A stretch of DNA of 43,543 nt from Parachlamydiales bacterium (GTDB taxonomy: Bacteria; Chlamydiota; Chlamydiia; Chlamydiales; JAEYWL01): assembly GCA_020054065.1 (NCBI GenBank), contig JAGVLX010000101.1, positions 1 to 43,543 on the forward strand. The letters are read 5' to 3'. The notes beneath the pieces are model-generated. The model saw nothing but the letters and a program-made list of their open reading frames with translations, made no database searches and was not told the DNA's origin. This document shows, one piece after another, positions 9,479-18,687 of the stretch. The translations under genes were made by a program, and so were the position numbers. How positions within the stretch are numbered: position 1 is the stretch's first letter; each line of letters begins with the position of its first letter.

Positions 9479-9668
9479 AACAGGATAGGCAGGATTACAA
9501 AAAAATATAACAATGATGACCAGGATAACCAGGATCAGAACAAAAAGATCAACGATAGGAACGATATAATCATTACCTTCTTCTATCGTTCTTATCTTGA
9601 TCCTTGATTATTATCCTGGTTATCCTGGTCATCATTGTCTTTTATATATTATCCTGCCTATCCTGTTT
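9479..9668. repeat. 190-nt nested inverted repeat of AGGATAACC-type units
   Basis: Three nested stems form one long cruciform or hairpin. CAGGATAGGCAGGAT (9481-9495) pairs perfectly with 9651-9665. A 24-bp perfect stem pairs 9512-9535 with 9612-9635. AACGATAG (9551-9558) pairs with 9583-9590. Within each arm an AGGATNRSC-like unit recurs about every 8-10 nt. It fills the whole gap between the convergent hemW and methyltransferase stops. The same unit type occurs at 27501-27728, 29413-29495 and 34346-34366. Confidence 0.95.
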
Positions 9669-9671
9669 GTT

Positions 9672-10376
9672 TTATGCTCCAATTAAAAAAATCGCCGGCT
9701 TGTCATTCAAATTTGGCAACGGGCTTTTATGCCACACTGCTACCGTTTGCGCTAGCACGCCCTGCGTCGGCAGCGTCAAATCCCATGCCACACACAATTT
9801 CGTCTCTTGGTCTAACACCCGCAATAACTGTTTCAACAGCTTATCATTGCGGAATGGCGCTTCCATAAAAATTTGTGTGACTTTGCCGGCTTGGTGTTCC
9901 ATCTGTTTAATCTGTTTATCCTCTCCCGATAGGTAACCATGAAACGTAAAGTTCTGCCCTTGCATCCCTGATAGCATTAACGCCATCAAAATCGATGAAG
10001 GACCTACAAAAGCTTGCACAACAATTCCCAGCTGCCGCGCCCGCGCAACGAGTTTCGACCCTGGATCCGCAATGCAGGGTAATCCGGCATCCGAAACATA
10101 TCCCCAGCGCTCCCCGTGCTTAATGGGCTGCAGCATAAAATCGATATCCCCATCGGGAGTATCCCGGTTGAACACCGCTAGCGGAATGTGATGCACGGGG
10201 CTTTCCCCATGAAACCGTTTAAGATAGCGGCGTCCGCCATATTCGCTCTCTGCAATCAATCCATCTAAGGACAAGACTGCCTGTCCGACGCTTGAGGGCA
10301 AAAACAGTTCAGGATGCTTATGCTCCCCTAACAAATTGGGAAGCAGCAAGAGTGCAGGTTTTTTTACTTTAGTCAT
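9672..10376 (-). CDS. tetrapyrrole-methylase-family SAM methyltransferase (RsmI-like)
   Basis: From the ATG at 10376 this is a 234-residue protein. The segment GYVSDAGLPCIADPGSKLV (around 108-126) matches the SDAGTPLISDPG signature of RsmI, the 16S rRNA C1402 2'-O-methyltransferase, and VGPSSILMALMLSG corresponds to the second SAM-binding loop. The usual N-terminal ATPIGNLGDIT is replaced by LPNLLGEHKHPELFLP, as in a shorter RsmI-related group, so rRNA methylation is likely but not certain. An in-frame upstream start (10430) is less likely because it lies deep inside holA. The chosen ATG overlaps the holA stop by 8 bp and is the last gene of a four-gene overlapping operon. Confidence 0.8.
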   Translation of the reverse strand: MTKVKKPALLLLPNLLGEHKHPELFLPSSVGQAVLSLDGLIAESEYGGRRYLKRFHGESPVHHIPLAVFNRDTPDGDIDFMLQPIKHGERWGYVSDAGLPCIADPGSKLVARARQLGIVVQAFVGPSSILMALMLSGMQGQNFTFHGYLSGEDKQIKQMEHQAGKVTQIFMEAPFRNDKLLKQLLRVLDQETKLCVAWDLTLPTQGVLAQTVAVWHKSPLPNLNDKPAIFLIGA

Positions 10377-11397
10377 GAGTGAGTTTTGGGTTGCAAAGTT
10401 TGATGAGTAGGATATCAGCAAGGGTGTCATACCCGTCTGAGAGGCTGCTATTTTTTGCTTGCAGCTCGGCAGTATCTAACCGAATAATCCCCTTTCGAAA
10501 ATGATTTAAACCGTATCCTTGCGATTGGGAAATTTGTTTCTGCAATAAATTGCCGCGCAGATAGGGAAACACCCGCACGACATCTTCGGGGCCTCCGCCT
10601 TGCGCTAAGATCGAACAAATCTGCAGTCCATTCATAAATTGAGTGCGCAGCTGCCGGATCAGCACTAAAAACGGCTGCCCTTCCTCTAGCTGGGCTTTCA
10701 TGATACGCAGCGCTGCAGCAGAGTCCCCTCTAAAGATGGCTTCGCCCAGCTGCCAAACAGTTTCTTGATTCGTGAGCCCGCAGATCGCCGAGACATCTTT
10801 AATGGTGATCTCTTTGCGCTCTCCAACATAGAGCACCAACTTCTCCACTTCTTGATGCAAGATCGCATGTTCAGATCCCAAATTCTGAATCATAAACTGC
10901 GCCGTTGCCTGATCCATCCGCTTCCCTTCTTCGGCAACAAGGTCTTGCAGCCACTCGACCGCTGCTTTTTCTTTTTCCCATGGTTTATCCGGCTGGGCAA
11001 TCTCTAAAATTGTCCCCGCTTTATCTACGGTTTTATAAAAATTCAGCGTACTTTTTAACGTTTCGGCTGTCCCGATCATGATCGCCCCTTTGTTGGGGTT
11101 TTCCACGTAATCCATCAATGGTTCAAGCTGCTTGGCCGTCAACTCTTCCAAGTGGTTGACAATGACGATCTGTTGATCCCCAAAGAGCGATAGAGTGCGT
11201 AAACTGTTTAAAATGTCTGGAATATTCTGGGCGACGGCCTCGAAACTCGCAACTGCTTTATTTTTCCCTAGCCGCTCCAACAATTTCGCCACAGCTTGCT
11301 TTCGATCAAACGCATCCTTAGCGATCAAGAGGTAAATCGGAGCAAAATCTTTCTCAGAAACGGTTTGTAAAAGTGTTTTCAGATGGGTGTATTTCAT
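10369..11397 (-). CDS. holA: DNA polymerase III delta subunit
   Basis: This 342-residue protein matches the clamp-loader delta subunit, which opens the beta sliding clamp during replication. Typical features are an N-terminal Walker-like fold starting FAPIYLLIAKDAFDRKQAV, a LFGDQQIVIVNHLEEL segment where HolA has its clamp-opening region, and the C-terminal helical collar with the AIFRGDSAAALRIMKAQLEEGQPFLVLIRQLRTQF region. The ATG overlaps the stop of the preceding Nudix-like gene in an ATGA arrangement. An upstream in-frame extension to 11496 runs inside that gene and was rejected. Family length is about 340 residues, so the gene is complete. Confidence 0.9.
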   Translation of the reverse strand: MKYTHLKTLLQTVSEKDFAPIYLLIAKDAFDRKQAVAKLLERLGKNKAVASFEAVAQNIPDILNSLRTLSLFGDQQIVIVNHLEELTAKQLEPLMDYVENPNKGAIMIGTAETLKSTLNFYKTVDKAGTILEIAQPDKPWEKEKAAVEWLQDLVAEEGKRMDQATAQFMIQNLGSEHAILHQEVEKLVLYVGERKEITIKDVSAICGLTNQETVWQLGEAIFRGDSAAALRIMKAQLEEGQPFLVLIRQLRTQFMNGLQICSILAQGGGPEDVVRVFPYLRGNLLQKQISQSQGYGLNHFRKGIIRLDTAELQAKNSSLSDGYDTLADILLIKLCNPKLTHD

Positions 11398-12101
11398 AAT
11401 AGTTCTGTCGGAGCCAGCCGAATTAATTCTAAAGAGAGCGGCACCCAAGGCTGATGGGTTTTGATGAACGCGTCTAGCTGGTCCGCACTCACCCAATGGA
11501 TTTCATCATATTCTGGATGGGATGCAGTCTCATGCAACGCATCAGGGCCGACTAGAATCTCGACGCACACATCAACCATTCCTTCAGGACGATCATAGTT
11601 TAATTTAAATGGACGCACGCTTATCACAGCGTCTTCGGTAATCCCAGTCTCCTCACTGAGCTCATCCATCAGTTGTTTCCGAAAGTCTACGACTCTCTCA
11701 AAGACATAATTGGTATTGACCGTTCCGGCCGGGGCCAATTCATAGTGGGAAGGAAACTGCGTCACAAATCCAGCCCGTTTGCCGATCAAAAATAAATGAC
11801 CGCACCGCGTTAGGCCGGACAATCCTATCGTGCTTAACCCTAAATGTTTACGAACATTCTTCGATAGGTGATGCGCAAACACAAGCTTATAGTCAACATA
11901 TTTTCCCGATAAATGGTCCGCATCATACGTATCCAAACAGAGCACCTTGCCGTTGAACAATTTCTCTTTACGCTCTTCCACTCCCTTGGCCCAGATTTGC
12001 TCGATCTCTTTTTGAATATCGGAAGGCACCACTAGAGGTTCTGAATTTTTCACCGTAATGACAAAATCGGAAGAGATAGGGATTAAGACAGGATCAGACA
12101 T
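11394..12101 (-). CDS. Nudix-like hydrolase with atypical Nudix box
   Basis: This protein of 235 residues has a C-terminal Nudix-type domain. The second half of the Nudix box is clear (LMDELSEETGI, around 143-153, matching REUxEExGU with Asp in place of Arg). The first half is altered: after PAGT the usual GGxxExGE glycine-glutamate turn is replaced by VNTNYVFERVVDF. Residues 1-110 resemble the N-terminal part of larger Nudix proteins acting on nucleotide sugars or phosphorylated alcohols. TGGA six nt upstream favours the ATG at 12101 over an ATG at 12107. It overlaps the SpsF-HAD gene by 8 bp and holA by 4 bp. The substrate cannot be told; loss of the first half of the box may mean altered or no hydrolysis. 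Confidence 0.65.
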   Translation of the reverse strand: MSDPVLIPISSDFVITVKNSEPLVVPSDIQKEIEQIWAKGVEERKEKLFNGKVLCLDTYDADHLSGKYVDYKLVFAHHLSKNVRKHLGLSTIGLSGLTRCGHLFLIGKRAGFVTQFPSHYELAPAGTVNTNYVFERVVDFRKQLMDELSEETGITEDAVISVRPFKLNYDRPEGMVDVCVEILVGPDALHETASHPEYDEIHWVSADQLDAFIKTHQPWVPLSLELIRLAPTELL

Positions 12102-13461
12102 GTGCATTCCAGGGGTGATTTTGAAAGTAGTTTAAAATAGACAACCAGTTTGGAAACTCAGAGCCGCCAAATTTTAATGTATTGATGCCCGCGCTTTCGG
12201 CAGAGCGTATTCCGTTATCTGAATCTTCAATGGCTAAAGCCTCATCCGGGGTAGTTTTAGTGACTTCTAAGGCACGTAAATATAAATCCGGAGCTGGCTT
12301 TCCACTTTGAACTTCGTCCGAAGTGATCACTGCTTCAAAATCGGCGCTTAAGTTTAACCGCTCAATCAACCCTACCGCCATATTAGCACCTGCGGCGGTG
12401 ACAATGGCTAGCCGCAGGTTGTGAGCACGGGCAAAATGGATAAACTCATTCACACCTGGCATGAGGGTCGAGTCGTTCACATAGTGCTGCCCTAATTCTT
12501 CCATGTATAATTCAAAAAGTTGATCCGCTTCGAGGGGAAAATTGTACTTATTTTTCAGATAAACGGCGGCTTCGGCAATCGTCACCCCATTTAGATCGGC
12601 AAACTCTTGGCGCGTTCCTTCCACACCAAACCGGCGGCATAAACTTAGGTAGGTGTTAAACAACGGCTTTAAACTATTCACTAACGTTCCATCTAAATCG
12701 ATAAAAACAATTTTAGGCTGAACACGGACCGCTTTTTGCCGAATAGACTGGTTGATTCCCTTCCACTCCGGATGCTGATCAAGCAGCTTCAACACCTCTT
12801 TAAGGGTAAAATGCGGCTGTTGCGGATAAAGCGCCGTTAAAACCTTTTCGATTAACAAAAAGTCTGCTTCTGTATCCACCGTCAACCTAAGTTCGGGCGC
12901 TAAGGAAGGGTTTGCCACTAACTCCCCGATTTTAAATCGCCCTGGTTTTTCATAAAGATAGAGGGTCACATGCTCCCGTTCGGGCCGGTCATGCGCCTGC
13001 TTATCCGCACGCTCTAATGCTGTGCGGGAACACACTTCCACTTCCATGCCGCGCGGGAATGTGCGTGTCATGCAATTTGAAATATAGTCAAATCCGTTGG
13101 ATGTAAAATAGTGGATCGCTTTCTCAACAATGATTGGATCAATCAATGGATTATCCGCAGTTAATCGGACCACCACATCCGCCTGAACGTTCTGCGCCGC
13201 TTGCACGTACCTTTTTAAGACATCATGCTCGCTGCCGCGAAACACGTTAACGTTTAGCCGGCTGCAAAGATCGGCAATGGGGTCATCGTTCTGTGCTTGC
13301 GTGGTCGCGACAACCACCTCATCCGCGTTCTTTACACGCTTAATCCGTTCGAGTTGATATTCCAATAAAGGTTTGGACAACACCTGTTTCAGCACTTTAC
13401 CTGGCAGCCGCGTAGACCCCATGCGCGCTTGGATAATGATGGCAACTTTCGACTTACTCAT
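12094..13461 (-). CDS. SpsF-like nucleotidyltransferase fused to HAD phosphatase
   Basis: This 455-residue protein joins two enzymes. Residues 1-240 are a SpsF/CMP-KDO-synthetase-like nucleotidyltransferase: IIQARMGSTRLPGKVL at the N-terminus, then VVVRLTADNPLIDP. Residues 248-455 are a HAD phosphatase of the beta-phosphoglucomutase type: VFIDLDGTLVNS (motif I, two catalytic Asp), IVTAAGA (motif II region), and SGKPAPDLYLRALE with AIEDSDNGIRSAESAG (motifs III and IV). Such a pair would fit consecutive steps in making an activated acidic or phosphorylated sugar for a surface glycan, where the phosphatase acts on a sugar phosphate before nucleotide transfer. AAGGAG lies 7 nt before the ATG. It heads the overlapping operon ending with the methyltransferase. 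The substrate is unknown. Confidence 0.85.
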   Translation of the reverse strand: MSKSKVAIIIQARMGSTRLPGKVLKQVLSKPLLEYQLERIKRVKNADEVVVATTQAQNDDPIADLCSRLNVNVFRGSEHDVLKRYVQAAQNVQADVVVRLTADNPLIDPIIVEKAIHYFTSNGFDYISNCMTRTFPRGMEVEVCSRTALERADKQAHDRPEREHVTLYLYEKPGRFKIGELVANPSLAPELRLTVDTEADFLLIEKVLTALYPQQPHFTLKEVLKLLDQHPEWKGINQSIRQKAVRVQPKIVFIDLDGTLVNSLKPLFNTYLSLCRRFGVEGTRQEFADLNGVTIAEAAVYLKNKYNFPLEADQLFELYMEELGQHYVNDSTLMPGVNEFIHFARAHNLRLAIVTAAGANMAVGLIERLNLSADFEAVITSDEVQSGKPAPDLYLRALEVTKTTPDEALAIEDSDNGIRSAESAGINTLKFGGSEFPNWLSILNYFQNHPWNAHV

Positions 13462-13513
13462 TTCACTCCTTCATTGGCAACATAATTTACCTAACTGCAA
13501 GATAAAACCCAAG

Positions 13514-13541
13514 TTGATACAATGTTCAGTTACCTTATGAA
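13514..13541 (+). promoter_or_regulatory. possible promoter for the 1684-residue protein gene
   Basis: TTGATA (13514-13519) and TATGAA (13536-13541) are 16 bp apart in the 108-bp region between two divergent starts. A start near 13548 would give a leader of about 22 nt. The -10 is imperfect, so this is tentative. Confidence 0.35.
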
Positions 13542-13569
13542 TAAAAATTAATAAAACACTTATTTAGAG

Positions 13570-16500
13570 ATGTTTATGGATGCTCCCGCAATTGCCGCAC
13601 AAAAAAATCCTCCCGTTCCTGCTGCAAAACCTCCTGCTCCGAAGCAAAAATCGGAACCGGCTATTGAACCCGGTCCCCTATCTCTTTACCACCCGCCCGA
13701 CCATTTTCTAAAGATGTTTATCTATGTCTTAAAGGCCATCAATCCCAAGACTGGGGAACTCGCTTCCTCTTATGCATCGAGGAAGGGAGAGGTCATCCTG
13801 AAAGATGTCGGATTTCACGAGCGTGTACGAACATTCATTGAAGCGCCGCACGCATTGGATTGTTTGAGTTATTCCATCGCTGGACGTTTTAAAGAAGAGT
13901 GTAAAAAAGCCGGACGTGAGCTGACAAAAGAATCTTTTTTGATTACAGGGCCGAAGGTATTTGAGCTGATCGGACCAGAATTAGGTAAGAAGCAGTTCGA
14001 GGCCATTTTCGGCATATCCATGGATCATTTGATTGCCGAACAACAGCTTAATCCTGAATTTTGGAATCAGCTATGGAGTTCCTGCTGTGCGGAAACGCAA
14101 CAAGTTGAGATTCGGCATTCGACACCAGGAATGAACCGAGCGGACCTCATCAAAACATTCACCCTGAGTATCTCTGCCTTGGCTGAAATTGGGTATCAGA
14201 CACGTTCGGAAACAGCTAAACGCGTAGAAAATGAATTACATATCACCCCTGATCAGTCCAAAAATACGATTTTGGAGTCAATTTTTTCTCGCCATATCGA
14301 ACAAAGATATGTGACAGACAGTGAAGGCAATCTTTTCTCTACTTTAAGGCTTCGGGAACGCTCGACGCCGCGCGTCACGTGGGTAAAGTCCGCTCACCGC
14401 CTTTCTGAATGTTTCTCTTCTCTCGATGATTTGGCGATTCGCATCACGTTTCTTGATCCGCAAGTTCCCGTGATCGAACTCGTCTCAAACAGCGTGGGGC
14501 AAGCGCTCTTTAGCCGTCTGTTTAATTGGCCGATTGTCCCGCGAAAGAGCAACCGAGACTCCTATTCCATTTTTACTCTTTGCTCCCTTCAGGCGCGCTT
14601 TGGACGGACGCGCATTCATCCCGAAGTCACCTTTGACGATTGGAAACAGCTAGGCAGCAACTTTTCTAATTTAACCCCCTTGCCGTTCGACCAATTCATT
14701 GTGCAGCGAATCATTTGGGCGGTCGAAGCAACTCAAGACCTCAGTTACGAAAACGTATTTGCACATACATTTCAGGTATGCGAATCGTTGCAACGTAATA
14801 CAAAAAACTCTGATAAGCACATCCCTTCGATTTGGCAAGGGGTTCGTACCTACGCCGCAGCAAAAGGGTTAAGCAACAGCCAGGCTACGCTCTTGGGCAG
14901 GCTTTTCGATCTCGTCGAAAGCGACCTCACATTCCCGCAAATCATCCTGTTGCTCCAACTAGCCTCTCTTCTACGTCTGCTAGCTGACCAAACAACGATG
15001 CAACGCTCGTCGCTCAACGTGACCTTGTCAGGTCATCTGCACCGGCCTGAAATGAACGTGCGCATCGAAGCAAATGGCCGTCCCTATCACTTAAACCTAA
15101 AACTTGAGCCTGAACTGCATACCCATTTAGAAAGCGTCAGAAAGGTGTTTCGGGAGGGTTTTAACGATCCCCAAGTCATCATGGAAATCGTTCAATTCTT
15201 TATCGAGGGGTTAAGCTTCAAAGGAACACACGCTTCTGCCATGGATCACAAACTCAACCATCTGCAAGCAGGATTAATCGTCATCAAGCACATAGGATTC
15301 GATCTCTTAACAGGAATGCAAGCAGAGATGAAACCGTTGGGCATGACGTGTCTTTTTGCCGCAGGCGGGTGTTTGCAAGAGCTCAATCTTGAACCTGTTC
15401 TGCGTTATCTTCCAGAATATGCGTATCAGAATGCGAATGGAACCACTGTCCTTTCTAACCTTCTCCTGCTAGGGGAAACAGGCAGTCCTTTATTCAGTTC
15501 AGAAGGGCAAGTGGCTGTCACCCTAAATACCGGATTCAAAAATAAATTTTCGAAACTGCCACAATTTATCCTGCATTGTGTTTATGATTTTTTGCGTGCT
15601 CCCTTCAAACAGTTATCCGACTTGGCGATTACCCTCTGGAAAGACATAAGTGCCGCATTAACGAAAACGGAACAAATCGCAGAGATCCCCAAATTATTAG
15701 ACCTTTGCCTGACACGGTCTATCGGAAATACGCTTCCCCTCCTTCAATCGTTTTGCCTAGGTTCGCAAGAAGGAAAAGAAGCTATTGATCCGGCAAGCCG
15801 GTGTAAAATCCTTCTAGGTTTTTATGGCAAATACCATGAACATAAGCACATTCAGGCGAACGTGATTTTAATCGCTAATTTTGTGGTTAAACTGTTTGCT
15901 GAGACCGTTAAATCCGATGCATTAAGTGCAGATGAAAATTCGAGCGGCATTGATCTTGATGAAGATGAAGCTTTAGGATTAGAACACTTGCTAAAACAGC
16001 TCGAAACGATGAAACATCGATCGAGGCTGCAAATTGTCCAACACCTTCCTTCCCTTCGTTATACCCGGCCTTCGCTTACCGAAGCAATCGAAAGAGCGTT
16101 TGATGCACTTAAATTAAAAGGTTTATCGGCAAACAAGCTTCAAGCATTAAAAACGTCAAACGATCCCGACTTTGTCTTCAAGCAACTTCTATCCTACTTG
16201 AACCTGGGAGATGAATTCCCCACCGAAAAGGCAATTAGCGTCGCTTTGGAAGCGTTGCTTCGATTAAATTACAAACCGGCTGAACTCTTATCTATTTGCA
16301 TGAACAAAGTGGATCTCAGCCGGATGAATCACTCATTTTGCCTTTCCTTTTTTACGTTGCTTGAGAGGTGCAGCCTCGAAGAGCTTAAACCGGAGGAAAA
16401 ACAGCGCCTACCAGAACAGATGGTCAGTTTGATTCAAAGTGCAGCGCAACTTCAAGCACCTTCCTCCTTCTGGGGATCAGCAGCACGCGTGCTCCAAAAA

Positions 16501-18624
16501 ATGAATCCCGCCGTTTTTCAAAACCATGATGTATTGACAGCCGGGCTGATCGTTTTGCAAAAAATAAGCAACGCGAATGGAAAATCTCCTCAAGAAGATT
16601 TAAGCCATTTTAAAAGCGTCTATGGACTCATCGGCACAAGGCTGCAAACCTCCGTACCAAATCAACCTGCACTCCGACACTGTCTAGCGGCTGCCTTAGA
16701 AAATTTTGTCAGACGAAAGCAAACACAAGAAGCAAAAGCGGTGTTAGCTTTGTCCCCTGAATCGTTTGACCTTCAAAATGCAATAATGATTTTGGAAAGA
16801 CAAATTCGTGCCTGTCAGCAACCTTTCAACAGCAAACCTATCGAATGCCTTTTTGACCTCTGGAATCTTTTAAAATCACCGCACAAACCGCAACTCCATT
16901 GCGATCGCGTCTTATGGCCGCTCGCGCGCTTATTGATTGGATCAGAAAGTCCAAACATACGAATGGAGGGCGTCAAATTAGTCGAATGGATTTTAAAAGT
17001 AAAAAAAGAACGTCATTTGCCCGAAATTTGCCGCATTCTAGCAGCACGCGCCGCACAACACACCGCGGCCTTGGAATGCGATTTTACTATGGCTAATCTC
17101 ATCTGCGGTTACGCACAAATCCACAAAATTTTAACTCCTGTCGAAGTGCTCTGCATCGTGGATTTCATTGTAGACCGCCCCGCAGCAGCGCACACGCTGT
17201 GGCTCTCGGTCTTGCCAAAGCACAAGCCTGGGACGCGCTCAAACCTTTCTATGACCACTCAAAAATTGATTCAATCGCTCTATCAAGCCAAAGATTTTGG
17301 ACGAGCCCGCGAAGTGATGAAGCATCCCACAGTTCAACAAGATATGCCCGTTAAACAGCGTGAGCTCATGTTCGAATTTTGTGTGAAAGCCCAACTTGAA
17401 GCGCATATCGCGTCACCTCCAGAACAAGATCAAGAGGCAAATCAAGCCGCAGAGTTGATGTTGAAGGACCTCGCCGCCCTCAATCGGACAGCGGTTTTGG
17501 CAGTCGTGCCCTTAGTGACAAGGGCCCTCATCTCTATCTTTTTGACCGAGGAACGGAAACCCAGCTTCTCTAGTCATATGCACGAATTTATTAAAGATTT
17601 TCTGTTAAAAGATGATGCCCGAGGAGAGCGATTCGCCATTGTTTTTCATCTCTTATTGGAGGAGGTCAAAAAGCATCCGGTAAAAGGCGCCCTGCGTTTA
17701 ACGGTTCTGAAAGCAATCGATCGCTTGCTGGCACCGGATCCTGTAAGCAACCATTTCAACAGACTGAAGCAAGATTTCCATCATTTCCTGCTCTTGCCTG
17801 ATCAGGCGGAGGAATACAAATTGTCTTTAAACACAGTCTTTGGCCAGATGACCGATGACCAGATCGTGGACTTTGTGGCTCTCGTCAGCAAAATGAACGA
17901 ACGGATCTATATCCTTCGCATGCTGCACGCCTTGGAAAAAGGGCCATTAAGGCTCATTCAAAGATCTATTCCTACTGCGTTCAATGCCATCGACAAGGTC
18001 ATTTTATGGCTTACTAGAAACCAAAACAACGGGTTCGATGAAAGCTACCTGGAGATCTTTGAAGCCACATTCCTGGCGATGCGGGCATGCCTCCACAAAG
18101 CGCGGCGCCCCATTGTCATCCAAAAAAGTCCTAATTCTATTGTTGACCCCAAATACATTGCATCCGAACAAATAAAAATTTTTAATGAGATTCGCCAGTC
18201 ATTCACTGCCTATTTTAACTTATGTCTCGTGGTGACTCAAAAATTGATTGGACACAAAGGTTTTCCGATGGTTGTCGAGGTAGGATTTAATCTGCTGGCG
18301 TGCACTCAGGTTTCGATTGTCGACACAAAAGAAGTCCGTGTGTTCCTTAATTTATTGGTTAAACATGTACTAAAAGACTCCACCACATGCGTTTTTTCCC
18401 TCCAAAGCGCTGCCATGTGCATGCGTGGATTTGGCAAAGAGAATCCAGACGATTACAACGCGTACCGGGAATTTATTCATGCATGGCTTTCTAGCATTGC
18501 AGACCGCGCATTGATGCAGCGCTTAAAGGACGGATTTCCACAATTTGAGGCCACCATGAAGATCCCATGCAGCGAATTTATCGAAACCTGTGACCAGGTG
18601 TTAAAAGCCCTAAAGAGCGGTTAA
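13570..18624 (+). CDS. giant helical protein of unknown function
   Basis: This 1684-residue protein matches no family I recognise. The first 45 residues are rich in Pro, Ala and Lys (PVPAAKPPAPKQK) and look disordered. The rest is predominantly leucine-rich amphipathic helices resembling an alpha-solenoid (HEAT/ARM-like) without a repeat regular enough to define by eye. An acidic patch lies near residues 785-805. There is no signal peptide or membrane segment. The upstream ATG at 13570 and one two codons later are both possible; the ribosome-binding site (TTAGAGA) is weak. In length and layout (unstructured start, long helical body) it parallels the ankyrin protein at 1995, so a host-directed or scaffold role is a guess only. 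The gene is intact, so it is presumably under selection. Confidence 0.75.
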   Translation: MFMDAPAIAAQKNPPVPAAKPPAPKQKSEPAIEPGPLSLYHPPDHFLKMFIYVLKAINPKTGELASSYASRKGEVILKDVGFHERVRTFIEAPHALDCLSYSIAGRFKEECKKAGRELTKESFLITGPKVFELIGPELGKKQFEAIFGISMDHLIAEQQLNPEFWNQLWSSCCAETQQVEIRHSTPGMNRADLIKTFTLSISALAEIGYQTRSETAKRVENELHITPDQSKNTILESIFSRHIEQRYVTDSEGNLFSTLRLRERSTPRVTWVKSAHRLSECFSSLDDLAIRITFLDPQVPVIELVSNSVGQALFSRLFNWPIVPRKSNRDSYSIFTLCSLQARFGRTRIHPEVTFDDWKQLGSNFSNLTPLPFDQFIVQRIIWAVEATQDLSYENVFAHTFQVCESLQRNTKNSDKHIPSIWQGVRTYAAAKGLSNSQATLLGRLFDLVESDLTFPQIILLLQLASLLRLLADQTTMQRSSLNVTLSGHLHRPEMNVRIEANGRPYHLNLKLEPELHTHLESVRKVFREGFNDPQVIMEIVQFFIEGLSFKGTHASAMDHKLNHLQAGLIVIKHIGFDLLTGMQAEMKPLGMTCLFAAGGCLQELNLEPVLRYLPEYAYQNANGTTVLSNLLLLGETGSPLFSSEGQVAVTLNTGFKNKFSKLPQFILHCVYDFLRAPFKQLSDLAITLWKDISAALTKTEQIAEIPKLLDLCLTRSIGNTLPLLQSFCLGSQEGKEAIDPASRCKILLGFYGKYHEHKHIQANVILIANFVVKLFAETVKSDALSADENSSGIDLDEDEALGLEHLLKQLETMKHRSRLQIVQHLPSLRYTRPSLTEAIERAFDALKLKGLSANKLQALKTSNDPDFVFKQLLSYLNLGDEFPTEKAISVALEALLRLNYKPAELLSICMNKVDLSRMNHSFCLSFFTLLERCSLEELKPEEKQRLPEQMVSLIQSAAQLQAPSSFWGSAARVLQKMNPAVFQNHDVLTAGLIVLQKISNANGKSPQEDLSHFKSVYGLIGTRLQTSVPNQPALRHCLAAALENFVRRKQTQEAKAVLALSPESFDLQNAIMILERQIRACQQPFNSKPIECLFDLWNLLKSPHKPQLHCDRVLWPLARLLIGSESPNIRMEGVKLVEWILKVKKERHLPEICRILAARAAQHTAALECDFTMANLICGYAQIHKILTPVEVLCIVDFIVDRPAAAHTLWLSVLPKHKPGTRSNLSMTTQKLIQSLYQAKDFGRAREVMKHPTVQQDMPVKQRELMFEFCVKAQLEAHIASPPEQDQEANQAAELMLKDLAALNRTAVLAVVPLVTRALISIFLTEERKPSFSSHMHEFIKDFLLKDDARGERFAIVFHLLLEEVKKHPVKGALRLTVLKAIDRLLAPDPVSNHFNRLKQDFHHFLLLPDQAEEYKLSLNTVFGQMTDDQIVDFVALVSKMNERIYILRMLHALEKGPLRLIQRSIPTAFNAIDKVILWLTRNQNNGFDESYLEIFEATFLAMRACLHKARRPIVIQKSPNSIVDPKYIASEQIKIFNEIRQSFTAYFNLCLVVTQKLIGHKGFPMVVEVGFNLLACTQVSIVDTKEVRVFLNLLVKHVLKDSTTCVFSLQSAAMCMRGFGKENPDDYNAYREFIHAWLSSIADRALMQRLKDGFPQFEATMKIPCSEFIETCDQVLKALKSG

Positions 18625-18632
18625 AGACAAAC

Positions 18633-18687
18633 ACGACCAAGACCAGGACATTTTTAACTATCCTTGTCCTGTGCGTCCTGGTCCTGC
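18633..18687. repeat. degenerate inverted repeat overlapping the Nudix gene end
   Basis: The left arm (18633-18650) is built of GACCAAGACCAGGAC units and the right arm (18665-18687) of GTCCTG/GTCCTGG units, with imperfect register. The two arms flank TTTTTAACTAT. The right arm lies inside the 3' end of the Nudix gene and encodes its Gln/Asp-rich last residues. It lies between the convergent stops of the giant protein and the Nudix gene. It is the weakest member of the hairpin family in the window. Confidence 0.6.

Noticed and set aside
10377-10430. Longer N-terminus for the tetrapyrrole-methylase-family protein
   Set aside because: The extra 18 residues lie inside holA coding sequence and do not look like the start of the fold; the ATG at 10376 fits the overlap pattern of the operon.
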